Assembly (NCBI GenBank): GCA_030833825.1
Contig: JAURGL010000025.1
Span: forward strand, 1-16,417
Direction: 5' to 3'
Length of the DNA: 16,417 nucleotides
From: Vulcanococcus sp. SFB_649D_100_25
Lineage (GTDB): Bacteria; Cyanobacteriota; Cyanobacteriia; PCC-6307; Cyanobiaceae
Both the position numbers and the translations under genes were made by a program. Numbering within the stretch: the stretch's first letter is position 1; each line of letters opens with the position of its first letter. Below the pieces are notes generated by a model that ran no database searches, was not told where the DNA came from, and was given only the letters and a program-made list of their open reading frames with translations. This document shows positions 7,351 to 14,124 of this stretch, in pieces.

Positions 7351-7974
7351 TCACAAAGAAGTGTCCAGTTGTGCCAGGCGGCGCTGCACGTCCTGCAGGT
7401 CCTGCCAGGTGAGCCACTTGGGGGCCCCCCGTTCCTTCGAGGGATTTCTCAGCAGATAAGAAGGATGAAAGATCGGCATCAGCCAGCGGCCCTCCCACTG
7501 CCTCCACTGACCGCGGAGCTTGGTCATTCCCCCTTTGATGCCAAGCAGGCCCTCCACAGCCGTGGCCCCCGCCAGCAGGATCACCCCGGGATCCACCAGG
7601 GCAATCTGGCGATCAAGCCAGGGGCGGCAGGCGGCCATCTCAAGAACCGTGGGCTTGCGGTTCTCCGGGGGGCGGCACTTGACGATGTTGCAGACATAGG
7701 CGTCGCGATTGCTGTCGATGCCGACGCTCTCGAGCATCCGATCGAGCAGCTGTCCGGAGCGACCGACGAAGGGCAACCCGGTCTCATCTTCCTGAGCTCC
7801 GGGTCCCTCACCGATGACCATTAATCGGGCCCTGGGGTTGCCGCGACTCACCACCACCTGGCTCCGGCTGGAGCCAAGGCCGCAATGGCGGCAGGCATCA
7901 CAGCGTTCCGCCAGGCCGTCGAGCTCCTGCTCCAGGGTCCGGGGATCAGGACCGGTGCCAAGCAGGGAGGTCAC
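7351..7974 (-). CDS. Family 4 uracil-DNA glycosylase (Fe-S type)
   Basis: The enzyme removes uracil from DNA, starting base-excision repair. It has 207 residues. Four cysteines match the cluster ligands of family 4 in spacing: C28-x2-C31, C100 and C116. Further family motifs are GEGPGAQEDETGLPFVGRSG from residue 55, NIVKCRPPENRKP around 96-108, and FHPSYLLRNP with H170. The start is GTG 7974, supported by GAGG 8 bases upstream. It lies 45 bases after the VOC gene stop and 38 before ispG, all on one strand. Family 4 (thermophile-type, TthUDGA-like) is preferred over family 5 because of the motif A sequence GEGPGAQED. Nothing in the key motifs appears damaged. Confidence 0.92.
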   Translation of the reverse strand: MTSLLGTGPDPRTLEQELDGLAERCDACRHCGLGSSRSQVVVSRGNPRARLMVIGEGPGAQEDETGLPFVGRSGQLLDRMLESVGIDSNRDAYVCNIVKCRPPENRKPTVLEMAACRPWLDRQIALVDPGVILLAGATAVEGLLGIKGGMTKLRGQWRQWEGRWLMPIFHPSYLLRNPSKERGAPKWLTWQDLQDVQRRLAQLDTSL

Positions 7975-8019
7975 GGCAGCCGCCTCGAGGAACCGGGCGG
8001 ATCCTATGGAGCTCCCGGC

Positions 8020-8415
8020 CTAGGCGCTGGCGAGCAGCAGCAGGGCATTGCCCTCGGGGTCCTCCAACCAGGCCTCCCAGCCGAAGGGCTCTTGGCGGAC
8101 TGGATCCAGCGTTCTCCCCCCAAGCTCGAGGCAGCGCTGAACCGCCAGCCTCACCCCCTGCTCAGCCCCCTCGAGCTGCAGGCAAAGGGCCAGTCGGCCC
8201 CGTTGGCGCGGCAGGGGGCGCGAGCGGCTGGGGCTGTAGAGCTCAAGCCACATCCCCGAGGGGAGGGGGACACGCCAGTGGGTTGAGGCTGCACCAGGGG
8301 TGGGCACACAGTCCAGGACGGCCCCATAGAAGGACGCCAGGGCAGAGGGGTCATCCGCCGCCAACACCAGGCTGCAGGTTGGGATTCCCAACGTTGGCGT
8401 TCGCAACGACGGCAT
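8020..8415 (-). CDS. VOC/glyoxalase-fold protein of unknown substrate
   Basis: The 131-residue product has the paired beta-alpha-beta-beta-beta layout of the vicinal oxygen chelate superfamily: TCSLVLAADDPSALASFYGAVLD at the first module, MWLELYSP at its end, and the typical final strand FGWEAWLEDPEGNALLLLAS. Family members include glyoxalase I, dioxygenases and antibiotic-binding proteins, and the substrate cannot be read from sequence. A clear full set of metal ligands is not evident: the second module keeps E in WLEDPEGN but the first lacks an obvious histidine, so a non-catalytic binding role is possible. ATG 8415 (MPSLRTP) is preferred to an in-frame start at 8469, which would run towards the divergent aminotransferase start. 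It is first in the minus-strand block. Confidence 0.75.
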   Translation of the reverse strand: MPSLRTPTLGIPTCSLVLAADDPSALASFYGAVLDCVPTPGAASTHWRVPLPSGMWLELYSPSRSRPLPRQRGRLALCLQLEGAEQGVRLAVQRCLELGGRTLDPVRQEPFGWEAWLEDPEGNALLLLASA

Positions 8416-8496
8416 CAGTTTTGGGTCCCTGCATGCGGCAGGATGCACAGAATTCCTGGTGGTCTGCAAGGGCCTCCTCCAGACGCCGCTGCACCA

Positions 8497-9675
8497 ATGC
8501 TGCGCCCGTTGAATCTCTCTGCCCGGGCCCAGGCACTGCAGCCCTCCTTAACGCTCGCCATTGCTGCGCGAGCCAAAGCACTCAAGGCAGACGGAAGGGA
8601 CATCTGCAGCCTCAGTGCTGGGGAGCCGGACTTTGACACCCCCGCCTTCATCCGTCAGGCGGCGGCCACAGCATTGGAGCAGGGTCACACCCGCTATGGG
8701 CCCGCTGCTGGAGAACCGGCCCTGCGGGAGGCCATTGCCCAGAAGCTGAGCCGCGAGAACAACGTCCCCACCAGCACCGAGCAGGTGCTGGTCACCAACG
8801 GGGGCAAGCAAGCGCTCTACAACCTCTTCCAGGTGTTGTTGCAGGAGGGCGATGAGCTGCTGCTGCCCGCGCCCTACTGGCTCAGCTATCCCGAGATCGC
8901 CCGGCTCGCAGGGGCCTCGGTGCGGCTGATCCCCAGCAGTGCGGCCGAAGGCTTCCGGCTCGATCCGGCACGGCTGGAGGCCGCGATCACACCCTCCAGC
9001 AAGTTGCTGGTGCTCAACAGCCCGAGCAACCCCACGGGCATGGTGCTCAGCCGCGCTGAGCTGGAGGCCATTGCTGAGGTGCTGCGTCGGCACCCCCAGG
9101 TGGCGGTGGTGTGCGACGAGATCTACGAATTACTGCTGGCCCCTGGGCATCAGCACCACAGCTTTGCCGCCGTGGCTCCCGACCTGGCTGAGCGGGTCTT
9201 CTGCGTGAACGGCTTTGCCAAGGGATGGGCGATGACCGGATGGCGCATCGGCTGGCTTGCGGGGAACAGCGCGGTGGTCAAGGCCGCCAGTGCACTGCAG
9301 AGTCAGACCACCAGCAATGTCTGCACCTTCGCCCAGTACGGAGCCCTGGCGGCCGTGACGGGATCACGGGATTGCGTGCACGAGATGGCAGCTCAGTTCA
9401 CGCACCGCCGGGAGCTGCTGAGCAGGGGCCTGCAGGCGATTGACGGGATCACCCTGCTGCCGCCCGAGGGGGCCTTCTATGCCTTCCCAGACATCAGCGC
9501 CTCCGGACTGGACTCGATGACCTTCTGCGAGCGGCTGCTCGATGAACAAGGTCTGGCGGTGGTTCCGGGAGGAGCCTTTGGGGACGACCGCTGCATCCGC
9601 CTGTCGTGCGCCGCGGCCGACGCCACCATCCACGATGGTCTCGATCGCCTGAAGGGGTTCCTGGACGGCCTCTAG
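8497..9675 (+). CDS. aspC: Class I pyridoxal-phosphate aminotransferase, aspartate aminotransferase type
   Basis: It probably moves the amino group between aspartate and 2-oxoglutarate. The 392-residue protein is full length for the bacterial I-gamma aspartate aminotransferase/prephenate aminotransferase group. It begins with the diagnostic LQPSLTLAIAARAKALKADG, then SLSAGEPDFDTP, NSPSNPTG (N178 near the cofactor), CDEIYELL (D207 and Y210 contacting the PLP ring), FAKGWAMTGWRIGW with the Schiff-base lysine K242, and R368 in CIRLSC, the expected substrate-carboxylate arginine. The frame is open from 8443, but the first 18 residues are Pro/Ala filler, so ATG 8497 is chosen. This leaves an 81-bp divergent promoter region with the VOC gene. 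Prephenate or alanine-type specificity cannot be excluded. phnD follows after 44 bases. Confidence 0.9.
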   Translation: MLRPLNLSARAQALQPSLTLAIAARAKALKADGRDICSLSAGEPDFDTPAFIRQAAATALEQGHTRYGPAAGEPALREAIAQKLSRENNVPTSTEQVLVTNGGKQALYNLFQVLLQEGDELLLPAPYWLSYPEIARLAGASVRLIPSSAAEGFRLDPARLEAAITPSSKLLVLNSPSNPTGMVLSRAELEAIAEVLRRHPQVAVVCDEIYELLLAPGHQHHSFAAVAPDLAERVFCVNGFAKGWAMTGWRIGWLAGNSAVVKAASALQSQTTSNVCTFAQYGALAAVTGSRDCVHEMAAQFTHRRELLSRGLQAIDGITLLPPEGAFYAFPDISASGLDSMTFCERLLDEQGLAVVPGGAFGDDRCIRLSCAAADATIHDGLDRLKGFLDGL

Positions 9676-9719
9676 GCACAATCCATGGGTTGTCTTCTGC
9701 GGATCCTCCGCACACCCCC

Positions 9720-10682
9720 ATGGCGTTGAAGCTGCCGACCAAACACACCGGCCGAGAACGTTGGGCCGCCGCGGCCGTAGGCGTTTCGCTTGCGCTCCTA
9801 CCGGTGGCCACACCTCTGCCCTTGGGCAGTGCCCTCGCCCCCGCAGCCGTCGCCCAGACCAACAAGCCGGTGCTGCGCATTGGCGCCATCCCCGATCAGA
9901 AGCCCGAGAAGCTGAACCGGCTCTACGGATTGGTGGCCAACGAATTGAGCAAGCAACTCGGTGTACCGGTGAAGTACGTGCCGGTCACCAATTACGAAGC
10001 CGCCGTGAGTGCCTTCCGCACCGGCAATCTGGATCTGGTCTGGTTCGGAGGCCTCACTGGAGTGCAGGCCAGGCTGCAGAAACCCGGCGCCAAGGTGCTC
10101 GCCCAGAGGGATATCGACGCCTCCTTCCAATCCATCTTCATCGCCAACACCCGCAGCGGGATCGCGCCGGGGAATAGCCAAAAGGTTCTGACCCAGCTGC
10201 GGGGGAAGCGTTTCACCTTCGGATCCCAGAGTTCCACCTCCGGCCGGCTGATGCCGGAATACTTCCTCGCGCAGGCGGGGGTGAAACCGAGCCAGTTCGC
10301 CGGCGGAGCTCCGGGGTTCAGTGGCAGCCATGACGCCACGATCGCCCTGGTGCAAAGCGGGGCCTACGACGCCGGTGCCGTGAACGAGCAGGTGTGGAAG
10401 TCAAGCCTTCATGACGGCAAGGCCAACCGCGCAAAGGTGGTCGCCATCTGGAAAACCCCGGGCTACCCCGACTACCACTGGATTGCCCAACCCAACCTGG
10501 ATCAACGCTTTGGCGCCGGTTTCACCACCAAGGTGCAGAGGGCGATCCTGAGCTGGCGGCCGAGCAACCCGGAACAGAAGGCAATCCTCAGCCTGTTTGG
10601 GGCTCAGCAGTTCACCGGGGCCAAGGCGAGCGACTACAGCCGCATCGAACAGGTGGGCCGGCAGATCGGAAAGATCCGCTGA
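9720..10682 (+). CDS. phnD: Phosphonate/phosphite-type ABC transporter substrate-binding protein PhnD
   Basis: This periplasmic receptor delivers phosphonates, or in some picocyanobacterial versions phosphite, to the PhnCE importer. The 320-residue precursor has a basic N-terminus (HTGRERW), a hydrophobic core and a likely cleavage after PAAVAQ near residue 46. The mature domain opens with LRIGAIPDQKPEKLNRLYGLV and contains NYEAAVSAFRTGNLDLVWFGG, the oxyanion-binding loop SSTSG at 171-175, and GSHDATIALVQSGAYDAGAVNE. All are PhnD-family landmarks. Frame openness up to 9606 overlaps the aminotransferase, so ATG 9720 is used; it has no evident Shine-Dalgarno site. A GCGGA-TCC-TCCGC hairpin ends 8 bases before it. 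I see no Pho-box direct repeats upstream. Which phosphorus ligand is bound cannot be told. Confidence 0.92.
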   Translation: MALKLPTKHTGRERWAAAAVGVSLALLPVATPLPLGSALAPAAVAQTNKPVLRIGAIPDQKPEKLNRLYGLVANELSKQLGVPVKYVPVTNYEAAVSAFRTGNLDLVWFGGLTGVQARLQKPGAKVLAQRDIDASFQSIFIANTRSGIAPGNSQKVLTQLRGKRFTFGSQSSTSGRLMPEYFLAQAGVKPSQFAGGAPGFSGSHDATIALVQSGAYDAGAVNEQVWKSSLHDGKANRAKVVAIWKTPGYPDYHWIAQPNLDQRFGAGFTTKVQRAILSWRPSNPEQKAILSLFGAQQFTGAKASDYSRIEQVGRQIGKIR

Positions 10683-10725
10683 CGCCGATCCCCGAGCAGA
10701 ATGGGGGCTGCGCGAGCGGCCCCCC

Positions 10726-10962
10726 TTGTCCACAACCTTGCTGGTGGATTTGATCCTGCTGGCAGCAGGTTTGTTGCTCTGGCAGCGCAGTTGCAGCGAA
10801 GGCGATGACGTCTGGGTGCTGTTTCTGCGCTCGGTCGCGGCGATCGACCTGGTGGTGATCGCCCTCGGCAATGGGGTCCTCTGGTTGGAGATTCCGTTGC
10901 TGGTGCTGGTCTTCACCCTGCCATCGGTGGGCAAGATCGAACGGGGGGATCGGCGGCCATGA
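10726..10962 (+). CDS. Small multi-span membrane protein in the phn operon, unknown function
   Basis: From a TTG at 10726 the frame gives 78 residues. Three hydrophobic stretches are visible: about 3-18 (TTLLVDLILLAAGLLLW), 31-47 and 50-66 (LWLEIPLLVLVFTLPSVG). The charged loop CSEGDDVW sits between the first two, and a basic tail KIERGDRRP ends the protein. The frame reads open from 10597, but its upstream part overlaps phnD in another frame and looks non-coding. There is no in-frame ATG after the phnD stop, so TTG 10726 or GTG 10744 must serve. The pattern of three short spans with an acidic loop and an Ile-Asp in span two is faintly like MrpF/MnhF antiporter subunits, but that is a weak resemblance. 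It lies 43 bases after phnD and its stop overlaps the next start (ATGA). Confidence 0.6.
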   Translation: MSTTLLVDLILLAAGLLLWQRSCSEGDDVWVLFLRSVAAIDLVVIALGNGVLWLEIPLLVLVFTLPSVGKIERGDRRP

Positions 10963-11045
10963 ATCCCCGTGGACCCGACGTGCTCGAGCTCGCCCTGGTG
11001 GGCTTGATCCTGGCCTTGATGGTGTTCCGCTTCACCTACCACTGA
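10959..11045 (+). CDS. 28-residue single-span membrane peptide between the small membrane protein and phnC
   Basis: ATG 10959 overlaps the TGA of the preceding gene as ATGA, the common sign of translational coupling. The peptide starts MNPRGPDVLEL, then has a hydrophobic span (ALVGLILALMVF) and ends RFTYH. It stops 18 bases before phnC. The hydrophobic run with polar ends on both sides, the overlap and the position in a compact operon argue for a real microprotein rather than chance. It is far below usual gene-calling length. It might be a small subunit or assembly factor of a membrane complex together with its neighbour. Protein-level support is absent. Confidence 0.5.
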   Translation: MNPRGPDVLELALVGLILALMVFRFTYH

Positions 11046-11063
11046 ACAGGCAGCATGGGCTGA

Positions 11064-11834
11064 ATGGCCCATGCCGCTCTGTCCTTGACCCAGCCATTGC
11101 TGGAGTTACGAGCCATCGAGGTGGCCGGCCGACAGCAGCCGCGTCTGAAGGCACTGGATCTCACGGTGAAACCGGGTGAGCGGATTGCCCTGCTCGGACC
11201 CAGTGGGGCGGGGAAGAGCACCCTGATCGCCGTGGCCAATGGCCTCCTGGAGCCGGATCGGGGTGCTGTGTTCTGGTGTGGTGAGGCAAGGGCCCGCTCA
11301 ACACGGGGCCGCAGACGGCAGCAGCAGCGCATCGGCACCCTCTGGCAGGACCTGCGCCTGATCGAAGAGCTGACCGTCCAGCAGAACCTCAACTGCGGCC
11401 GCCTCGCCCAATGGAGCTGGCCCAAGGCCCTGCTCAACCTGCTGCTGCCCCTCGAGAGCGAGGCCTGCGCCGCAGTGCTGGAGCAGATGGATCTCTCAGC
11501 CAGCCTGCTGAACCAACCGATCGGGGCCCTCTCCGGCGGGCAACGCCAACGGGTGGCGATCGCCCGGTTGCTGCGCCAGAACCCGCGGCTGTGGTTGGCG
11601 GATGAACCGCTGGCGAGCCTCGATCCACGCCTGGCCGAGGAGCTGCTGGAGCTCCTGCTGCGGGAGACGGAGGCGCCCCGGGCACTGCTGCTCAGCCTCC
11701 ACAGGCCGGATCGGATTCAGGGGTTCAGCCGGGTGATCGGGCTGCGGGATGGCCAGTTGCAATTCGACTGCGCCCCACAGGATCTGACTGCCGGCACGGT
11801 CGAGGCCCTCTACGCCGGCACTGCCCAACCGTGA
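11064..11834 (+). CDS. phnC: Phosphonate-type ABC transporter ATP-binding protein PhnC
   Basis: This is the cytoplasmic ATPase that powers uptake by PhnDE. It has 256 residues with the complete set of motifs: Walker A GPSGAGKS at 45-52, Q-loop in TLWQDLRLIEELTV, signature LSGGQRQRVAIAR from 156, Walker B LWLADEP with D180 and E181, D-loop SLD, and switch histidine H213 in LSLHRP. ATG 11064 is directly preceded in frame by ATG-GGC-TGA (11055-11063). The only Shine-Dalgarno-like AGG is closer to that mini-ORF than to the phnC start. The phnC stop overlaps the phnE GTG by four bases. The length and motif set match PhnC-like rather than amino-acid importers, and the neighbours confirm the class. 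Confidence 0.93.
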   Translation: MAHAALSLTQPLLELRAIEVAGRQQPRLKALDLTVKPGERIALLGPSGAGKSTLIAVANGLLEPDRGAVFWCGEARARSTRGRRRQQQRIGTLWQDLRLIEELTVQQNLNCGRLAQWSWPKALLNLLLPLESEACAAVLEQMDLSASLLNQPIGALSGGQRQRVAIARLLRQNPRLWLADEPLASLDPRLAEELLELLLRETEAPRALLLSLHRPDRIQGFSRVIGLRDGQLQFDCAPQDLTAGTVEALYAGTAQP

Positions 11835-13372
11835 AACCAGCTGCACCCCTGCTGGTGCTGCTCCCGGCGCTGGTCCTGCTGCCGGTGCTGCTGCTGGCGC
11901 CGGGGCAGGTGCATGGGGGTGGATGGGAACTGATCGGGACCTTCCTCGAAGCCGCGCTCCAGCCTTCCCTCGATCCCCTGGTGCTCCGCTCGCTGCTGCA
12001 GGGGTTGGGGATCACCGCGGGGATGGCCCTGCTGGGCTGGGCGTGCAGTGTCGTGATCGGGGTGAGTCTTGGCATCGCCAGCTCCCGCTTGGTCTGGCGC
12101 AGCCTCAGCGGTTCAGAGCTGCCCGCCGATCTCCTCAGGCGCCTCCTGGCGATCCCCCGCTCGATCCATGAACTGATCTGGGGTCTGTTGTTGTTGCAGC
12201 TGGTGGGACTGCAACCGGCCGTGGCGGTGCTGGCCATTGCGATCCCCTATGGGGCCCTGGTGGCCCGGGTGGTGAGTGATCTGCTGGATGCCCTGCCGGA
12301 TCAGAACCTCAAGGCATTGCTGCTCTCGGGGACAGCGGCACCCGCAGCCCTGCTCACCGCCCTGGGACCACCGCTGCTGCCTGGCTTGATCAGCTACGGC
12401 GGGTACAGGCTCGAATGTGCCCTGCGCAGCGCCACCCTGCTGGGGGTGTTTGGGCTGGGGGGACTGGGCAACGAGCTGCTGCTCACCCTGCAGTCCCTGG
12501 AATTCCGAGAGCTCTGGAGCGGCCTGTGGTTACTGCTCGCCGTGATGCTGGCGCTTGAGGCGGTGATTCGCCGTCTCCGGCAGCGCTGGGGCATGCCCAG
12601 CCGCTTTGGCCTCGGGGAGGGGGCCAGCGGGCAACGGGGCCGCGAGCTGCTGCTGGCGCTTCTGGCCCTACTGCCGGTTCTTCTGCTGGTGGCTCAGGCC
12701 CTGCAGGTGAATCCGATGGCCCTGCTGGACTGGCAGCCGCTGCCCCCCATGGACACGCAGCACTGGCAAGCCGCTCTAGCCCTGCCCTGGCTGCCGTTGG
12801 TGCTCAATACCCTTCTGCTCACCCTGGTGGCGGCGGCTCTGGCGGTGGGAGGGGCACCGCTGTTGCTGCTCTGCGTGGCGCCCTGGCCCTGGGGACGGCA
12901 AGCGCTGAAGCTCCTTTGGGCCTTGGGACGGCTCTGGCCGCCACCGCTGACGGCCCTGTTGCTGCTGTTCGTCTTCAAACCCGGCGTGCTGACCGCTGCC
13001 ATGGCCCTGGGGTTCCACAACCTCGGGATCCTGGGCCGACTGCTGCTGGAGGGAGCCGAGGTCTCAGGCGAAGCGATCGAGCAGGCGCTGTTGTGCGGCG
13101 GCTGTGGAGCGCGCATCGCCCTGCTCTATGGGCGCTACAGCGCTCTGGCCCGCTCCTACATCGCCTATGGGGCCTATCGCACTGACGTGATCCTCAGGGA
13201 AACGGTGGTGGTGGGATTGGTAGCCGGCACCGGTCTAGGCAGCCAGCTCACCGAAAGCCTCAGTTCATTCGCCTTTGATCAGCTGCTGCTGCTGCTTGGG
13301 GCTTATGCCGTGCTCACCCTGCTGGGTGAAGATCTCAGCGACCGCGCCCGCCACCGGCTGCTGCAGCAATGA
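11831..13372 (+). CDS. phnE: Phosphonate-type ABC transporter permease PhnE, tandem-fused double permease
   Basis: PhnE forms the membrane channel. Usual PhnE is about 260-280 residues and dimerises. This one is 513 residues and holds two permease units in one chain. Each has an EAA-like cytoplasmic loop that docks on the ATPase: LLLSGTAAPAALLTALGPPLL at about 163-183 and EQALLCGGCGARIALLYGR at about 417-435, some 255 residues apart. After each comes the characteristic Leu/Gly stretch (ALRSATLLGVFGLGGLGNEL, and VVGLVAGTGLGSQL). About ten to twelve spans are expected. The start is GTG 11831, overlapping the phnC TGA (GTGA). The ATG of the following hydrolase in turn overlaps this stop (ATGA). 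The halves have diverged strongly, so the fusion or duplication is old. Confidence 0.88.
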   Translation: MKPAAPLLVLLPALVLLPVLLLAPGQVHGGGWELIGTFLEAALQPSLDPLVLRSLLQGLGITAGMALLGWACSVVIGVSLGIASSRLVWRSLSGSELPADLLRRLLAIPRSIHELIWGLLLLQLVGLQPAVAVLAIAIPYGALVARVVSDLLDALPDQNLKALLLSGTAAPAALLTALGPPLLPGLISYGGYRLECALRSATLLGVFGLGGLGNELLLTLQSLEFRELWSGLWLLLAVMLALEAVIRRLRQRWGMPSRFGLGEGASGQRGRELLLALLALLPVLLLVAQALQVNPMALLDWQPLPPMDTQHWQAALALPWLPLVLNTLLLTLVAAALAVGGAPLLLLCVAPWPWGRQALKLLWALGRLWPPPLTALLLLFVFKPGVLTAAMALGFHNLGILGRLLLEGAEVSGEAIEQALLCGGCGARIALLYGRYSALARSYIAYGAYRTDVILRETVVVGLVAGTGLGSQLTESLSSFAFDQLLLLLGAYAVLTLLGEDLSDRARHRLLQQ

Positions 13373-14046
13373 GCCTCACCATCCCCCGCAAGCTGATCGT
13401 GCTCGGGGACAGTGGCGTGGTGGGCTGGGGCGATCCGGAGCAGGGCGGCTGGTGTGAACGGCTGCGGCGCCACTGGATGGGACTGCCCAATGGACCAGTC
13501 CTCTATCCCTTGGGGGTTCGCGGTGACGGACTCGAGCGGGTTTCAGGGCGCTGGCAAGCGGAATTTGCGGCTCGAGGCGAGCTGCGCCGGCAACAGCCCC
13601 AGGGCATCCTGTTGTCGGTGGGACTGAACGACACCGCCCGGATCGGGCGCAGCGACGGACGCCCCCAACTCGATCCCGAGGCGTTCCTGTTTGCCCTGCA
13701 ACAACTGCTCCGGCAGCTCAAGGCAACGGGGCCTGTTTTGGTGATGGGCCTCACCCCCGTGGATGAGGCGGTGATGCCCTACGCCGATGTGCTCTGGTAT
13801 TCCCTCGAGCAGATCCGTCGCTACGAGGGCCTGCTGGAGGAGGCCTGCCTGGAGGCGGATGTGCCCTTCCTGCCCCTGCTTGAGCAGCTGCTGGCAGAAC
13901 CCCACTGGCTGCAATGGATCGGGCCCGATGGTCTGCACCTCAACAGTGACGGGCATCAACAGGTCTATGAACGCGTAAGGCAGTGGCCGGCCCTGCTGCA
14001 GTGGGCGGATCTGCAGACCCTCTCCGGAGCGACCCCCCTCAACTGA
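13369..14046 (+). CDS. SGNH/GDSL-family hydrolase coupled to the phn transporter
   Basis: Family members are esterases, lipases, thioesterases or acetylhydrolases. The 225-residue protein carries all four blocks: GDS with nucleophile S15 (VLGDSGVVGWG), block II glycine around G52 (GVRGDG), block III N87 in GLNDT, and block V D187-x2-H190 (GPDGLHLNSDGHQ). There is no signal peptide, so it is probably cytoplasmic. The ATG overlaps the phnE TGA (ATGA), implying co-translation with the permease. A role acting on whatever the transporter imports, such as removing an ester or acyl group, is an inference from context. A housekeeping esterase that merely shares the operon is equally possible. A strong hairpin covers its stop codon. 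Confidence 0.88.
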   Translation: MSLTIPRKLIVLGDSGVVGWGDPEQGGWCERLRRHWMGLPNGPVLYPLGVRGDGLERVSGRWQAEFAARGELRRQQPQGILLSVGLNDTARIGRSDGRPQLDPEAFLFALQQLLRQLKATGPVLVMGLTPVDEAVMPYADVLWYSLEQIRRYEGLLEEACLEADVPFLPLLEQLLAEPHWLQWIGPDGLHLNSDGHQQVYERVRQWPALLQWADLQTLSGATPLN

Positions 14047-14069
14047 GGGGGATCTACCCCCCGTTGGGG
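14034..14069 (+). terminator. Alternating C/G-tract hairpins at the end of the phn operon
   Basis: CCCCCTCA (14034-14041) pairs perfectly with TGAGGGGG (14044-14051) across just AC. The hydrolase TGA stop is in the right arm. The same G run can instead pair with CCCCC from 14057 over ATCTA, and that C run with GGGG at 14066-14069 over GTT. So the C6-G5-C6-G4 series offers mutually exclusive folds. No U tract follows. A role as operon terminator or mRNA end stabiliser is inferred. Confidence 0.5.
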
Positions 14070-14124
14070 TGGCCAATCGCTTGCTCAGAGCGGCAGACGG
14101 TGGAGAGAGCGATGTGTTCTCACC

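Noticed and set aside
7313..7507. N-terminal extension of IspG
   Set aside because: It overlaps the uracil glycosylase gene and encodes Gly/Pro/Ala filler; IspG homology begins after ATG 7312.
9606..9719. N-terminal extension of PhnD
   Set aside because: It overlaps the end of the aminotransferase and would put 38 residues before the signal peptide.
9676..9719. Possible Pho box upstream of phnD
   Set aside because: No set of CTTAACC-like direct repeats is visible in the 44-base gap; only a short GCGGA/TCCGC hairpin is present.
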